A DNA stretch of 51,169 bases. Origin: an uncultured Alphaproteobacteria bacterium (GTDB lineage Bacteria > Pseudomonadota > Alphaproteobacteria > Rickettsiales > UBA1997). Shown piece by piece: positions 8,907 through 18,117 of the stretch. The position numbers and the translations under genes are program-made. Below the pieces are notes generated by a model, which saw nothing but the letters and a program-made list of their open reading frames with translations, searched no databases and was not told where the DNA came from. Location of the stretch: contig CASELL010000004.1 in assembly GCA_949288805.1 (NCBI GenBank), positions 1-51,169 of the forward strand. Direction: 5' to 3'. How positions within the stretch are numbered: position 1 is the stretch's first letter; every line of letters begins with the position of its first letter.

Positions 8907-10985
8907 ATGTTAGAATCATTTTTTAATCCTAAAAGTATAGCAGTTGTAGGTGTATCTGCTGAACCAACAAAATTAGGAGCAGTAGTTTTTAAAAACATAC
9001 TAGATGCTAATTTTAAAGGTAATTTATATGCAGTAAATCCTAAAAATGCTGGACAAGAATTATATGGTAAACCTTGTTTTGCAAGTGTTAAAGATATAAA
9101 AGAAGAATTAGATCTAGTTGTTATAGTTGTTCCTGCTAAATTCACTATGTCAGCAGTTGATGATTGTATAATAAACAAAACTAAAAATATTAGTATTATT
9201 ACAGCAGGTTTTGGTGAAGTTGGAAATCATGAACTAGAAGATGAAATTAAAAGAAAATGTAAAGAAAACAATATACATATTTTAGGTCCTAATTGTCTAG
9301 GTCATATATCTACATATACAAACTTAAATGCTAGTTTTGCTGATGGCTATCCTGATAAAGGTAATGTTGCTTTCATATCTCAATCAGGTGCTTATTGTTC
9401 AGCTATGTTGGATTGGGCTAAAAAGAAAGGTATTGGCTTTTCTCATTTTATATCAATTGGTAATAAAGCTGATTTATCTGAAACAGAATTATTAGAAGCT
9501 ATTAAAGAAGATAAAAATACTACTGCTTTTGTATTCTATTTAGAATCTTTAAAAAATGGACAAAGATTTTTAGAAGTAGCAAGAGAAGTAGCTAAAACTA
9601 AACCTATTGTAGTTTTAGAACCTGGAAAATCTCAAAAAGCACAAGCTGCTAGTTTATCCCATACAGGAAGCCTTGCTCCTAATTACAGAGTATTAGAAAC
9701 AGCACTTGAAAAAAGTGGTATAATTCAAGCTTATACTACTAGAGAAATGTTTGGACTTCTCGAAATTTTACAATATTCTAAACATAAAGAATTTGATGGC
9801 AAATTAGCAGTATTAACTAATGCTGGTGGTGTTGGTGTATTAACTAGTGATTTATGTGAAGAAAATAATCTTGATCTTGCTAGACCTAGTGATGCTACTA
9901 TTGAAAAATTAAAAGCAAACTTGCCAGCTGAATCTGCTTTTGGAAATCCTATTGATGTAATAGGTGATGCTAAAGCTGACAGATATGAAGTTGCTTTAAA
10001 AATTTTATGTGAAAGCAAAGAATACAAAAACATTTTAGTTCTTTTAACTCCACAAATGGTTACAGATGCAAAAGGCACTGCCGAAGCAATTGTAAAAATA
10101 TCAAAAGAATATAATGATGTAAACATATTCCCAGTTTTTGTTGGTGGTGAAAGAGTAAAAGAAGGTGTAGATATTTTAAATCAAAACAAAATTGTAAATT
10201 TTGAATATCCTACTGATGCTACTAGATTGTTAGGTTTATTAAAAAAACAAATGCTAAATAGAAACAATAAACAATCTACTTTAAAACAAACTAATGTTCC
10301 TACAAACATTAAAGAAGAAGTTAGTAAAGCAGTAAAAGAAGGACTTGCTAGTCTTCCACAACATGTTGTAAACATGATTATGGATCACTATAAAATTGAC
10401 TATCCAAAATCTGGCAACTACACTAAAAAAGATGAAGCATTATCTTTCTGTAAAACTTTATTCCCTAAGGCAGTTGTATTAAAATTATCAGCACCTGATG
10501 CTTTACACAAAACTGAAATGAAAGGAATTTACTTAAATATTAACGACGAAAGCAAGTTTAACGAAGCTTGGGACGCTTTAATGGAAACAATAAACAAATT
10601 CGCTTTAAAAAATGCTTCAATATTAATTCAAGAAATGATTACAAAATCAACAGAAGTAATTATTGGTGTAAATAGTGATAAAAACTTTGGTAAAGTAATT
10701 GTTTTTGGTAGTGGTGGTATTTACACAGAAGTAATGAAAGATACTTCTTTAAGAATAGTACCTACTGCAGAATGTGAAGATATGATTAAAGAAACAAAAA
10801 TCGGCACTATTTTACATGGTGTGAGAGGCGAAGCACCTAAGGCAGTAAAACCTCTTGCAGAAACTATTGAGAAAGTTCAACAGGTTGTAATTGATATCCC
10901 TGAAATAAAATCAATAGATATCAACCCTATTCTAGTTACAGAAGATAGAGCAGTTGTTGTAGACTTTAAAATGATTTTAAAATAA
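8907..10985 (+). CDS. ADP-forming acyl-CoA/acetate-CoA ligase (fused alpha-beta)
   Basis: This family interconverts acyl-CoA, ADP and Pi with acid, CoA and ATP, and often makes ATP from acetyl-CoA in fermenting cells. The order in 692 residues is a CoA-binding Rossmann domain (about 5-130), a succinyl-CoA-synthetase-like flavodoxin domain with the phosphohistidine motif SHTGSLAP (His252), and a C-terminal ATP-grasp domain (about 475-690). No GNAT acetyltransferase domain is fused, so this is not a Pat/YfiQ lysine acetylase. It stands alone with its own strong terminator. The exact acid substrate cannot be read from the sequence. Confidence 0.9.
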   Translation: MLESFFNPKSIAVVGVSAEPTKLGAVVFKNILDANFKGNLYAVNPKNAGQELYGKPCFASVKDIKEELDLVVIVVPAKFTMSAVDDCIINKTKNISIITAGFGEVGNHELEDEIKRKCKENNIHILGPNCLGHISTYTNLNASFADGYPDKGNVAFISQSGAYCSAMLDWAKKKGIGFSHFISIGNKADLSETELLEAIKEDKNTTAFVFYLESLKNGQRFLEVAREVAKTKPIVVLEPGKSQKAQAASLSHTGSLAPNYRVLETALEKSGIIQAYTTREMFGLLEILQYSKHKEFDGKLAVLTNAGGVGVLTSDLCEENNLDLARPSDATIEKLKANLPAESAFGNPIDVIGDAKADRYEVALKILCESKEYKNILVLLTPQMVTDAKGTAEAIVKISKEYNDVNIFPVFVGGERVKEGVDILNQNKIVNFEYPTDATRLLGLLKKQMLNRNNKQSTLKQTNVPTNIKEEVSKAVKEGLASLPQHVVNMIMDHYKIDYPKSGNYTKKDEALSFCKTLFPKAVVLKLSAPDALHKTEMKGIYLNINDESKFNEAWDALMETINKFALKNASILIQEMITKSTEVIIGVNSDKNFGKVIVFGSGGIYTEVMKDTSLRIVPTAECEDMIKETKIGTILHGVRGEAPKAVKPLAETIEKVQQVVIDIPEIKSIDINPILVTEDRAVVVDFKMILK

Positions 10986-11007
10986 TTATTTATAAATAGT
11001 TCAAAAA

Positions 11008-11040
11008 AATAAACAACCTAAAAAGGTTGTTTATTTTTTT
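11008..11040. terminator. Rho-independent terminator after the acyl-CoA ligase gene
   Basis: A 12-bp perfect stem (11008-11019 with 11024-11035), an AAAA loop and a T-run. The A-rich left side lets it also stop transcripts coming from the convergent res gene. Confidence 0.85.
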
Positions 11041-11050
11041 AATTTATTAA

Positions 11051-13870
11051 TTATAATAAATACCCTTCATAACTAACAACATATTCTTTATTTGTTTCAC
11101 AAGTTTCCAACATATCCCTAATTCTTGTATTATAAGCAACAGCATAAAAATATTCATCACCAATTATTGAATAATGCCATAAAAAATTATCCCTTTCTTC
11201 CGGTTCTAATGAGTTTATTTTTTTAATATTTTCTATTATAGCATTACCTTTATTTACTACATCTTTATTACAAATATTTACTTCTGCCTTTGTTTCTACA
11301 AAAAATATATCATTTTTAAACTTCACCACAAAATCAGGATAATAATAACCAATCATTCCATTTTCTTTTATATATTTAAAGTTTAAAAAATTATAACTTC
11401 TTTCTCTAATTTTTATAACACTTAAAACATCCCCATCTTCATCTGCTTTAATTAAAAAATCTTTCTCAAACTTACTTTTTATAGAATATGGAGTTTTAGT
11501 ATAAATAGTTTTTAAAATATCTACACTATAATTTTCTTTAACAACAAATTCTTTCAACTCCGAGAAATATCTTTTTTCAATAATAGCAGGATATTTTTTT
11601 AAATTATTTTGTTGTATTTTCATTAAATAAAAAGACATTTCTTTTACTATATGTTTTGTTATTCCATATTCTGCTAACATTAATATTTTCCAATTTTCAA
11701 TAGGATCAAACTCTTGATCAAACAACCCATTTCTAATATATTTATCCAATACCGAAATAATCACATTTTCATTAAATTGTAAAACTGGAAATATTTTTTT
11801 TCTTCTATCTTCATTTATTTTAATTATATTTTGAGTAATTATTTTAGCAATTTTAATCAAAAATTCATTATAACCATTAGCACTAAAACTATCAGCATTA
11901 ACTTCATAACTACCAAATTCAACCTTACCAATTATAATTGTTTGAGAATGAAAACTTTCAGTTTTTTTATTATCAACAATATATTCTAATTGACTTAAAG
12001 AATAACCTTCAAAAGGCTTTAACTCCCTATAATCAATATTATTAAAATCAATAACTTCTTCACTTTCTTGAACTACATCAGGATAACAAATATCATAATC
12101 TTTATAATTTTCTTTCAAAACCGATTTTACATTATCACCAACAGTTTTTGTTTTATTTTCTTCTTCTTCATCCATAACCCCAACATCAATACCCAACCCT
12201 TCATAAAATTTGATAAATTTAGGGTGTTCTATTATATTTAGAACATCAATAAAACTACTTGGTGTTTCTTTCTTTTTTATCAATTTAATATTTTCTTTTC
12301 TTGCTTCATTAAAAATATCATTATCAGTCCACATCAACCTTAAACCCCTACCAATAGTTTGTTCTAGTAATATAGACGATTCACTACTTCTTAATGGCAC
12401 AATAACACAAATATTATTAACATCAAAACCTTCTCTCAACATCATTATAGATATAATAATTTTAGGTGTTTTTTTACTATCAATATTAAACAAATCTTCT
12501 TTAATTCTAGCCCATTCTTTATCTCCAACTTCTCCTTTTTTATTAGAATCTATTGTTAATATATCTTCAGCACCTAAACCATTATTTTCAAGATATTCTT
12601 CAACAAAAGGCACAACCGTTGTATCTTCACACACAATAAGCATTTTAGGATTTTTATTTTCATCAATTTTAGCAAAATCTGTTTCCAACTTTTTAAGTTT
12701 AGTCAACCCTGCCATAATCATAATTTTTTGTCCATCAGACAAAGATATTGTTTTATTTTCTTCTTTAATAGCCCTAAAATCCAAACTAGGTAAATTAGCA
12801 TAATTTTCCCTTTGATCTATTACTATAGATTTTACAATAGACATTTCTATTGCTTCTTTCAATTCAAAATTAGCAACTATATGTGGGAAATAATGATTTA
12901 CTTTCTTTTCCTCTACTCCAACAGTTTCAAAAGGCGTTGCCGAGAAATCAAATTGTATATAATTTTTACCATCTGTAATTTCTTTAATAATTTTTTTCCA
13001 AATTATATCTTCACCATGTATATGGTGTGCTTCATCATTAAAAATACAAAAATCTTTAAACTTCTTCAACTCTTCAAGTTCATTCATTCTTGACCCATCA
13101 AGATCATTCAAATCAACCCCAATTTTTTTAAATGGAAAAAGTTCATTAATTGATTTTTTAATTTTACCTTCAAAATCTTCTACTTCTTCTTCTATTTCTT
13201 CTGCTTCTTCTTTATTTAATTTATGCCAATTTGTAATTACAATTATACCTTCACTTTTACAATTATTACAAATTTCTTCTTTTTTAATACAAGAGTTTTG
13301 AATAAAATTTAAAACATTATCTCTATACTCTTCAGGTAAAAACAAATCCTTAAACTTTTTCAAAGTAGAAGTTTCAAAGTTCCTATAACCATTTTTTTCT
13401 TTACCTAAAAAAGCATCAAGTATTCTATCATAAACAATCAACCCAGGGGCTATTACCAAAAAGTTTTTAGTATAATTATTCAAATATTGCCAAACAAACA
13501 AAGCCAACATAACCCAAGTTTTACCTGTTCCTGTTGCCATTTTAACACAATATTTATTTTCTTTTTCTAACAAATTTAAAAAACTTTCATCAGGAGAATA
13601 AAAACTTGTTTTATACAATTCTGTATAATCTTTAATTTTCAATACTTCTACACAATATATTATATTTAAAATAGCCTGTTTCTGTCCTTTATGAAAATTA
13701 TAATTTCTACAATAACAATAATCTTCATCAAACCAATATTTCAACAATATTTTAGTAATATCAGTAGTTTTACTTAAAAACTCACCACTTTCCCAATCTG
13801 CATTTACCAACTCTGTTAATCTTTCAGTCATTACAAGACTATAATCTTTATATTTTACAACCACAACCAC
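11051..13870 (-). CDS. Type III restriction enzyme Res subunit (helicase-nuclease)
   Basis: Res translocates along DNA with ATP and cuts when paired with Mod. The SF2 helicase core has Walker A MATGTGKT at 111-118 and DEAH at 279-282, followed by a RecA2 domain with GRGLRLMW. The C-terminus carries a PD-(D/E)xK nuclease pattern: PDFVVK, then VETKAE near 860-880. The length (939) fits. The longest frame starts at GTG 13868-13870, but that codon touches the strong GGGGG ribosome-binding site (13870-13874). The GTG at 13862-13864, five bases further on, is the more likely start. mod lies 3 nt upstream, so the two are cotranscribed. Confidence 0.92.
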   Translation of the reverse strand: MVVVVKYKDYSLVMTERLTELVNADWESGEFLSKTTDITKILLKYWFDEDYCYCRNYNFHKGQKQAILNIIYCVEVLKIKDYTELYKTSFYSPDESFLNLLEKENKYCVKMATGTGKTWVMLALFVWQYLNNYTKNFLVIAPGLIVYDRILDAFLGKEKNGYRNFETSTLKKFKDLFLPEEYRDNVLNFIQNSCIKKEEICNNCKSEGIIVITNWHKLNKEEAEEIEEEVEDFEGKIKKSINELFPFKKIGVDLNDLDGSRMNELEELKKFKDFCIFNDEAHHIHGEDIIWKKIIKEITDGKNYIQFDFSATPFETVGVEEKKVNHYFPHIVANFELKEAIEMSIVKSIVIDQRENYANLPSLDFRAIKEENKTISLSDGQKIMIMAGLTKLKKLETDFAKIDENKNPKMLIVCEDTTVVPFVEEYLENNGLGAEDILTIDSNKKGEVGDKEWARIKEDLFNIDSKKTPKIIISIMMLREGFDVNNICVIVPLRSSESSILLEQTIGRGLRLMWTDNDIFNEARKENIKLIKKKETPSSFIDVLNIIEHPKFIKFYEGLGIDVGVMDEEEENKTKTVGDNVKSVLKENYKDYDICYPDVVQESEEVIDFNNIDYRELKPFEGYSLSQLEYIVDNKKTESFHSQTIIIGKVEFGSYEVNADSFSANGYNEFLIKIAKIITQNIIKINEDRRKKIFPVLQFNENVIISVLDKYIRNGLFDQEFDPIENWKILMLAEYGITKHIVKEMSFYLMKIQQNNLKKYPAIIEKRYFSELKEFVVKENYSVDILKTIYTKTPYSIKSKFEKDFLIKADEDGDVLSVIKIRERSYNFLNFKYIKENGMIGYYYPDFVVKFKNDIFFVETKAEVNICNKDVVNKGNAIIENIKKINSLEPEERDNFLWHYSIIGDEYFYAVAYNTRIRDMLETCETNKEYVVSYEGYLL

Positions 13871-13873
13871 CCC

Positions 13874-15772
13874 CTACAATTCTTTTACAACTATACTTTC
13901 ATAACCGAAAATATCTACTGCCTTTACACAAATCTTTCTTTTATCCTTTTTAGGAACTGTTAATTTTACTTGTTTATCCACAATAAAACCTATATCTTTA
14001 TCACTATTTCCCCTATAATCTTGCCAAACACTTTTAAACAATTCACCATCATAATCAGGATCAACACTCCAATATTCAATCAAATTCAAAGGATTTGTAT
14101 TTAAAATATTCATTACTTTATCTTTATCTTCTTTACTTAATGGAATACATTCAGGCGAAAGCAAAACATAATTATTTAGTTCAATAGTCAATTCAACTTC
14201 ATTTTCATTCATATCTCTAACAACAGGTTCTTTAATATCCAAATATTGTAAAGATTGAAAATTAATTTTTTTATTTACAATCAAATCAGCAAGTGCAATT
14301 TTAGATTTTAAAATATCTATTAAATCAGGTGGAATAACCAATATTTCTATATCATTATATTTTTTAGCCAAAGAAGTAATTTCTGGAACAAAGTTCCAAC
14401 CCAAAACTATTGCTTTACTTTTATCATAAACACTTTTTAATTCTTTTACTCTTTTTAAAGTTGCTTCACCTGTTAATTTATTAGGACTATCAGCAAAAAC
14501 TAAAACATTATCTTTACAACCTATATTTTTTTCTTTATCTATTAAATCAGCACCATACAATTTTAATATTACTTCTGTCAAATCACATACTCTTTTAAAC
14601 TCTTTCATTGAAGAAAAGTTTTCTTTTTGATAATCACCTATTGATTGATATAAAAAAGGTTTAGAATCTATATCTACAAATCTTTTTCTCATAATCATAG
14701 TTGCAGGTTTACCCATATCTGTAATAATCCACTTTCTACCTAGTTTTTCAGCAACTGCTGCTGTTGTTCCGCTACCACCGAAAAAGTCTGCAACAATAGA
14801 ATCTTCATTAGATGATGCACCAATTATTCTTTCAAGTAATTTCTCAGGTTTTTGGGTGGAATAGTTAAGATTATCCTTACTATTATGTCTCAAAACTGGA
14901 ATATCAATCCACCAACTTCTAGCTAACATACCACTTTCAATATCTACTAATACATTTTCATTAATACTTTTACCACCTATACTACCTTTACCTCTTTTAT
15001 AAATTGTATTTCCATTTTCATCTTTATCTAAACTATTCATAACTCTCTTTGAATATTCTATTGAAGTATACTTATTTTTTTTTACACCATTAAAATTTTC
15101 AATATTTTTACTGTAAAAAAAAATTACATCATGTGCTCTTATAAAACTTTTAGATAAATTTTCTTCATTGTTAGCTTTTTTTGCCGAAGATGAAGTTTTG
15201 CACCACACAATTTCATTCACAAAATTATTTTTTCCAAAAATACTATCAGCAATAACCTTTAAATAATGTCCCACATGCCAATCACAATGTATATAAATTG
15301 ACCCTTTCTCACTTAACAATTCCCTCATTAAATACAACCTAGGGTACATATATTCTAGATAACTTTTAGTCCCATCTATCCAAGTATCACCATAAGCATA
15401 TTGTTCCATTACATTAGCATTAAGCCCTACTTCGTCGTCCGGCAATTTTATTTTTGTTCTATAATCTGCCTTACTATCATAAGGAGGGTCAATATAAATT
15501 AAATCTATTTTATTTTTAAATGATTCTTGGTTTTCATAAGAAGTTAAAAGTGCCTGCATCACCAACAAGTTATCACCATAAATCAATCTATTTTTCCACT
15601 CATTATTGTTAATTTTAAACAAATCTTTAGCAGTTCTAGAAGGGTTTATATATTCATTAGTTTGTAAAATAACTTTTTCTTTGCTTGTTGTCTTTTCAAG
15701 AATTTTTTCAGCAACCTTTCTGCCTTCCTTTACAATTAAAGGAAGTTCTTCTATTAGAGATAAATTAGGCAT
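13874..15772 (-). CDS. Type III DNA methyltransferase Mod subunit (N6-adenine)
   Basis: Mod recognises the target sequence and methylates adenine, alone or in complex with Res. The 632 residues carry the catalytic DPPY at 95-98 and the AdoMet-binding FGGSGTT near 330-336, in the beta-class order of type III enzymes. A variable target-recognition region lies between them, and the C-terminal third likely contacts Res. The ATG at 15770-15772 has an AAAGGGGGA ribosome-binding site 3 nt upstream, far stronger than in neighbouring genes. Its only possible upstream control region is the 282-bp gap shared with a DNA invertase. Together with res it looks imported. Confidence 0.92.
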   Translation of the reverse strand: MPNLSLIEELPLIVKEGRKVAEKILEKTTSKEKVILQTNEYINPSRTAKDLFKINNNEWKNRLIYGDNLLVMQALLTSYENQESFKNKIDLIYIDPPYDSKADYRTKIKLPDDEVGLNANVMEQYAYGDTWIDGTKSYLEYMYPRLYLMRELLSEKGSIYIHCDWHVGHYLKVIADSIFGKNNFVNEIVWCKTSSSAKKANNEENLSKSFIRAHDVIFFYSKNIENFNGVKKNKYTSIEYSKRVMNSLDKDENGNTIYKRGKGSIGGKSINENVLVDIESGMLARSWWIDIPVLRHNSKDNLNYSTQKPEKLLERIIGASSNEDSIVADFFGGSGTTAAVAEKLGRKWIITDMGKPATMIMRKRFVDIDSKPFLYQSIGDYQKENFSSMKEFKRVCDLTEVILKLYGADLIDKEKNIGCKDNVLVFADSPNKLTGEATLKRVKELKSVYDKSKAIVLGWNFVPEITSLAKKYNDIEILVIPPDLIDILKSKIALADLIVNKKINFQSLQYLDIKEPVVRDMNENEVELTIELNNYVLLSPECIPLSKEDKDKVMNILNTNPLNLIEYWSVDPDYDGELFKSVWQDYRGNSDKDIGFIVDKQVKLTVPKKDKRKICVKAVDIFGYESIVVKEL

Positions 15773-15775
15773 CTA

Positions 15776-15784
15776 TCCCCCTTT
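15776..15784 (-). promoter_or_regulatory. Strong ribosome-binding site of mod
   Basis: Read on the minus strand the bases are AAAGGGGGA, 3-8 nt before the mod ATG. Most other starts in this window have no recognisable Shine-Dalgarno sequence, so this fixes the start and marks the genes as different from their surroundings. Confidence 0.7.
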
Positions 15785-15790
15785 CATTTA

Positions 15791-15834
15791 AAAATATTTT
15801 CATAAAAAAGGAACCTTTTTTATGAAAATATTTT
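15791..15834. repeat. Left candidate recombination site: perfect palindrome before mod
   Basis: Two 21-bp arms (15791-15811 and 15814-15834) are perfect reverse complements around a central AA at 15812-15813, giving the core GGAACC. Serine recombinases cut such dyads with a 2-nt central overlap. The 11 bases 15811-15821 recur as the exact reverse complement at 15947-15957. It lacks the GC-rich stem and T-run of a terminator and lies in the mod leader. Confidence 0.6.
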
Positions 15835-15954
15835 ATACTCCCATATAGAATAATAAATTTTTATTGTTTATGTTGAAAAATAAAGGGTTTTTAAAAAAAT
15901 AATTGATTTTTATTTTAATTATAATTATTATGTAAATTAATATTACAAAAAAGG
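15814..15954. other. Candidate invertible promoter segment controlling mod-res
   Basis: This 141-bp non-coding stretch lies between the two candidate crossover points, whose central dinucleotides are AA (15812-15813) and TT (15955-15956). Those are identical when one site is flipped, which is the geometry for inversion. Inside it is a near-consensus promoter on the plus strand, pointing to the invertase and away from mod. After inversion the same promoter would read into mod. The adjacent recombinase belongs by sequence to the Mpi family, which flips promoters in Bacteroides. No read or PCR evidence is available here. Confidence 0.5.
15903..15931 (+). promoter_or_regulatory. Promoter inside the candidate invertible segment
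   Basis: TTGATT (15903-15908) and TATTAT (15926-15931) are 17 nt apart, five of six consensus positions each. It reads rightward, toward the invertase gene, in the orientation sequenced. Transcription would start near 15938, inside the segment, so the whole promoter would move with an inversion. Confidence 0.5.
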
Positions 15955-15967
15955 TTCGTTTTTTTTT
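15944..15967. repeat. Right candidate recombination site
   Basis: The bases AAAAAAGGTTC (15947-15957) are the exact reverse complement of 15811-15821 in the left site, and T-runs continue on the outer side. The centre is GG-TT-CG with TT at 15955-15956. The AAGGTTCGT stretch resembles, from memory, the repeat recognised by Mpi in Bacteroides. The site is less symmetric than the left one. Confidence 0.5.
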
Positions 15968-16000
15968 ATAAATATAATTTTTATCAAAATCTTTTATTTC

Positions 16001-16030
16001 TTGCTATTTTTAAACTCTTTTTTATATAAA
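16001..16030 (+). promoter_or_regulatory. Possible separate promoter of the invertase
   Basis: TTGCTA (16001-16006) and TATAAA (16025-16030) are 18 nt apart, about 25 nt before the ATG. It lies outside the candidate invertible segment, so the recombinase might be expressed in both orientations. Confidence 0.35.
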
Positions 16031-16054
16031 TTATAAACAACAAAAATAAAAATT

Positions 16055-16630
16055 ATGATATATGGATATATAAGAGTTAGTACTGATTTACAAAATTGTG
16101 AGAATCAAAAATTTGAAATAGAAAATTATTGTAAAAATAATAATCTAAAAATTAATAAATATATAAAAGAAACTATATCTAGTAGAAAGAAATTAAAAGA
16201 TAGACAATTAAATAATATATTAAAGAAAATAAAAGATGGTGATGTATTAATCACTACGGAATTGTCAAGATTAGGTAGAAGTATATTAGAGATAATGGAA
16301 ATTATAAAACTATGTCTTGAAAGAAATTGTCTTATTATAACTTTAAAAGAAAATTATAAATTAGGAAATGATATACAAAGTAAAATACTTGCTTTTGCTT
16401 TTGGTATGTGTGCCGAAATCGAAAGGCAATTAATATCTCAAAGAACAAAAGAAAGTTTAAAAAGATTAAAAAATGAAGGTAAAAAATTAGGCCGACCTCT
16501 TGGTTCTTATTCTAATAAAACTAAAAAGATAACAGAATTATTAAGTCTAGGAATGAATAAAACTGAAATAGCTAAAAAATTTAATTGTTGCTATTCTAGT
16601 GTTTATAGGATAGCAATGAGAAACTATTAA
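16055..16630 (+). CDS. Mpi-family serine DNA invertase
   Basis: This small serine recombinase (191 aa) has the catalytic serine at Ser9 in YIRVST, the resolvase/invertase core with LSRLGRS and the conserved DIQSKILAFAFGMCAEIERQ stretch, and a C-terminal helix-turn-helix (about 155-190). The wording of the core is close to the master invertase Mpi of Bacteroides, which switches capsule promoters, and less like Tn3 resolvases. It is transcribed divergently from mod-res across a 282-bp gap that holds inverted repeats. It ends overlapping the convergent next gene by 4 nt. A resolvase role for a lost transposon is the alternative, but no transposase is nearby. Confidence 0.88.
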   Translation: MIYGYIRVSTDLQNCENQKFEIENYCKNNNLKINKYIKETISSRKKLKDRQLNNILKKIKDGDVLITTELSRLGRSILEIMEIIKLCLERNCLIITLKENYKLGNDIQSKILAFAFGMCAEIERQLISQRTKESLKRLKNEGKKLGRPLGSYSNKTKKITELLSLGMNKTEIAKKFNCCYSSVYRIAMRNY

Positions 16631-17376
16631 TTATTCATACATTTTACATAATCTTCGTAAGATATTTTTTTCATTTCATTATTTAAAAAGAACTTCATGT
16701 AATTTAATTCTTTTTCTTTCTTTTCGTCTGTTTTATTTTTCTCTAAATCCATTAAAGTTTCATTTATTACTCTAATTGTTTCACAAGTATTTCCTCTATC
16801 GGACAATAAAAAAGAATATGTTTCTTTTATCCATATAGGAGTAGAATCTGGTGAATATTTTCTCAATAAATAAGCGATTCTTAATCCTAAATCTTTATTG
16901 TTCATTGTATAATAAGCTATATAACTAGCTTGATACATCCACCACCATTTTTTTTCTGGATTTTTTAAGGCATGTTCTAATAAAAATCTAACTACATATA
17001 TTCTATCTTCTATGTTTTGTGTTTGTGAAAAATAATAAGCAACCATTGATGGTAAATAATTTGAATCATAATCTAGTTTTTCTAATTCTTTAAACCAACC
17101 ATAAAGTTTTCTATAATCATAATCTCTTAGTGGTGTATTTCTAGCATAGGTATCTCCCATATTTTGAACTTTAAAGCTTTTTATTCTATAAAAAAACTCA
17201 TCATCCCCAAAAGTAAAAGCTTTCATTGTTTTTTCATTTGGTGGAGTATTTACAACTTCTAACTTTGCCCTAAAATTAGTATATTTTTTCCAAAATAAAA
17301 ATTGAATAAATAATAATAAAATAAATATAACTAAATAAATACTTGTTATATTAAAATTGTTTCTTTTTAAAGTCAT
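16627..17376 (-). CDS. Membrane-anchored TPR-like protein, unknown function
   Basis: I do not recognise this 249-aa protein. It has one membrane segment (about 12-28) followed by a helix-rich region with repeating Trp/Tyr-containing helices (GWFKELEKLDYD, WWWMYQASYIAYY), suggestive of tetratricopeptide-like pairs. With the N-terminus inside, most of it would face the periplasm. Its start overlaps the end of the permease gene upstream by 26 nt, so the two are probably translated together. It is last in a minus-strand run with a secretin and a permease, which suggests an envelope role. Confidence 0.8.
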   Translation of the reverse strand: MTLKRNNFNITSIYLVIFILLLFIQFLFWKKYTNFRAKLEVVNTPPNEKTMKAFTFGDDEFFYRIKSFKVQNMGDTYARNTPLRDYDYRKLYGWFKELEKLDYDSNYLPSMVAYYFSQTQNIEDRIYVVRFLLEHALKNPEKKWWWMYQASYIAYYTMNNKDLGLRIAYLLRKYSPDSTPIWIKETYSFLLSDRGNTCETIRVINETLMDLEKNKTDEKKEKELNYMKFFLNNEMKKISYEDYVKCMNN

Positions 17377-18115
17377 AAAAAGCCATAAAAAAGATTATAG
17401 GTATATAAATTAAAGATTGTAAAATTATTATATTTAAAGTATGGTAATCTGGACCATATATTAACCACCTAGTTTGTCCAAATAAATCTAATCTAGGTAT
17501 TAGTGAAGATATAATTTGTAATAAATAATTAGATAAAGTTATTAAAAAACTTAATATTTTATTATCTGGAGTAATCAAAAAAGCATTTAGAAAAAAACCC
17601 ATCATTTTAGCTATAACATAAAAACCAGAAGACAAAAATATTGAAAATATAGCGCTTTGTATAATTAAGCTAGCTAAAATAGCAAAAGTACTAACTATCA
17701 TAATTTCAAAAGAAACAGTAACTAGCCATTGTATGGCTCCCAAAACATTTATTGTACAAAATAAAAATAATATAATAGACATCAAAAATAATAGAATTAC
17801 AGAAATAAAATTAAAACCAACCCAATAAGAAAAAACAAACATTTCTCTTGATATGTTTTTAGATAACATAAATGGTATTTCTTTGTTTTCGAAAGATTTA
17901 TTTATATGAAAACATATAAAAATTATCATTCCAAACATTAATATAATTTTAGATGTTCCAGCAAAAATTATTGTTTGCATTTGTCCTTCTTCTGATAAGG
18001 CTGTAAAACCTATTAAATTAGATAAAGCAAAAGAAAAAATTATTGACAGTAAAAGAGTTATAAATAATTTATCCCTAAAAGCTGACAATAATATATATTT
18101 TAATATTGTTTTCAT
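17351..18115 (-). CDS. ABC-2-type permease-like membrane protein
   Basis: The 254 residues contain about six hydrophobic segments and the layout of ABC-2 export permeases. These have a short cytoplasmic start and a first loop with a charged stretch (FHINKSFENKEIPFMLSKNISREMF) before the second helix group. No ATPase partner gene is in the window. It starts 2 nt after the secretin stop and overlaps the next gene by 26 nt, so it is in the secretin operon. Substrate unknown; the family call is by topology and pattern only. Confidence 0.7.
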   Translation of the reverse strand: MKTILKYILLSAFRDKLFITLLLSIIFSFALSNLIGFTALSEEGQMQTIIFAGTSKIILMFGMIIFICFHINKSFENKEIPFMLSKNISREMFVFSYWVGFNFISVILLFLMSIILFLFCTINVLGAIQWLVTVSFEIMIVSTFAILASLIIQSAIFSIFLSSGFYVIAKMMGFFLNAFLITPDNKILSFLITLSNYLLQIISSLIPRLDLFGQTRWLIYGPDYHTLNIIILQSLIYIPIIFFMAFYDFKKKQF

Positions 18116-18117
18116 AT

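Noticed and set aside
12210-12803. A 197-codon open frame antisense to res
   Set aside because: It is a shadow of the res coding frame, has no ribosome-binding site, and its hydrophobic product reflects reverse reading of Asp/Glu/Lys-rich codons.
15791-15834. The dyad before mod as a plain transcription terminator
   Set aside because: There is no GC-rich stem; it lies in the leader of mod rather than after a gene, and its core recurs inverted 136 bp away.
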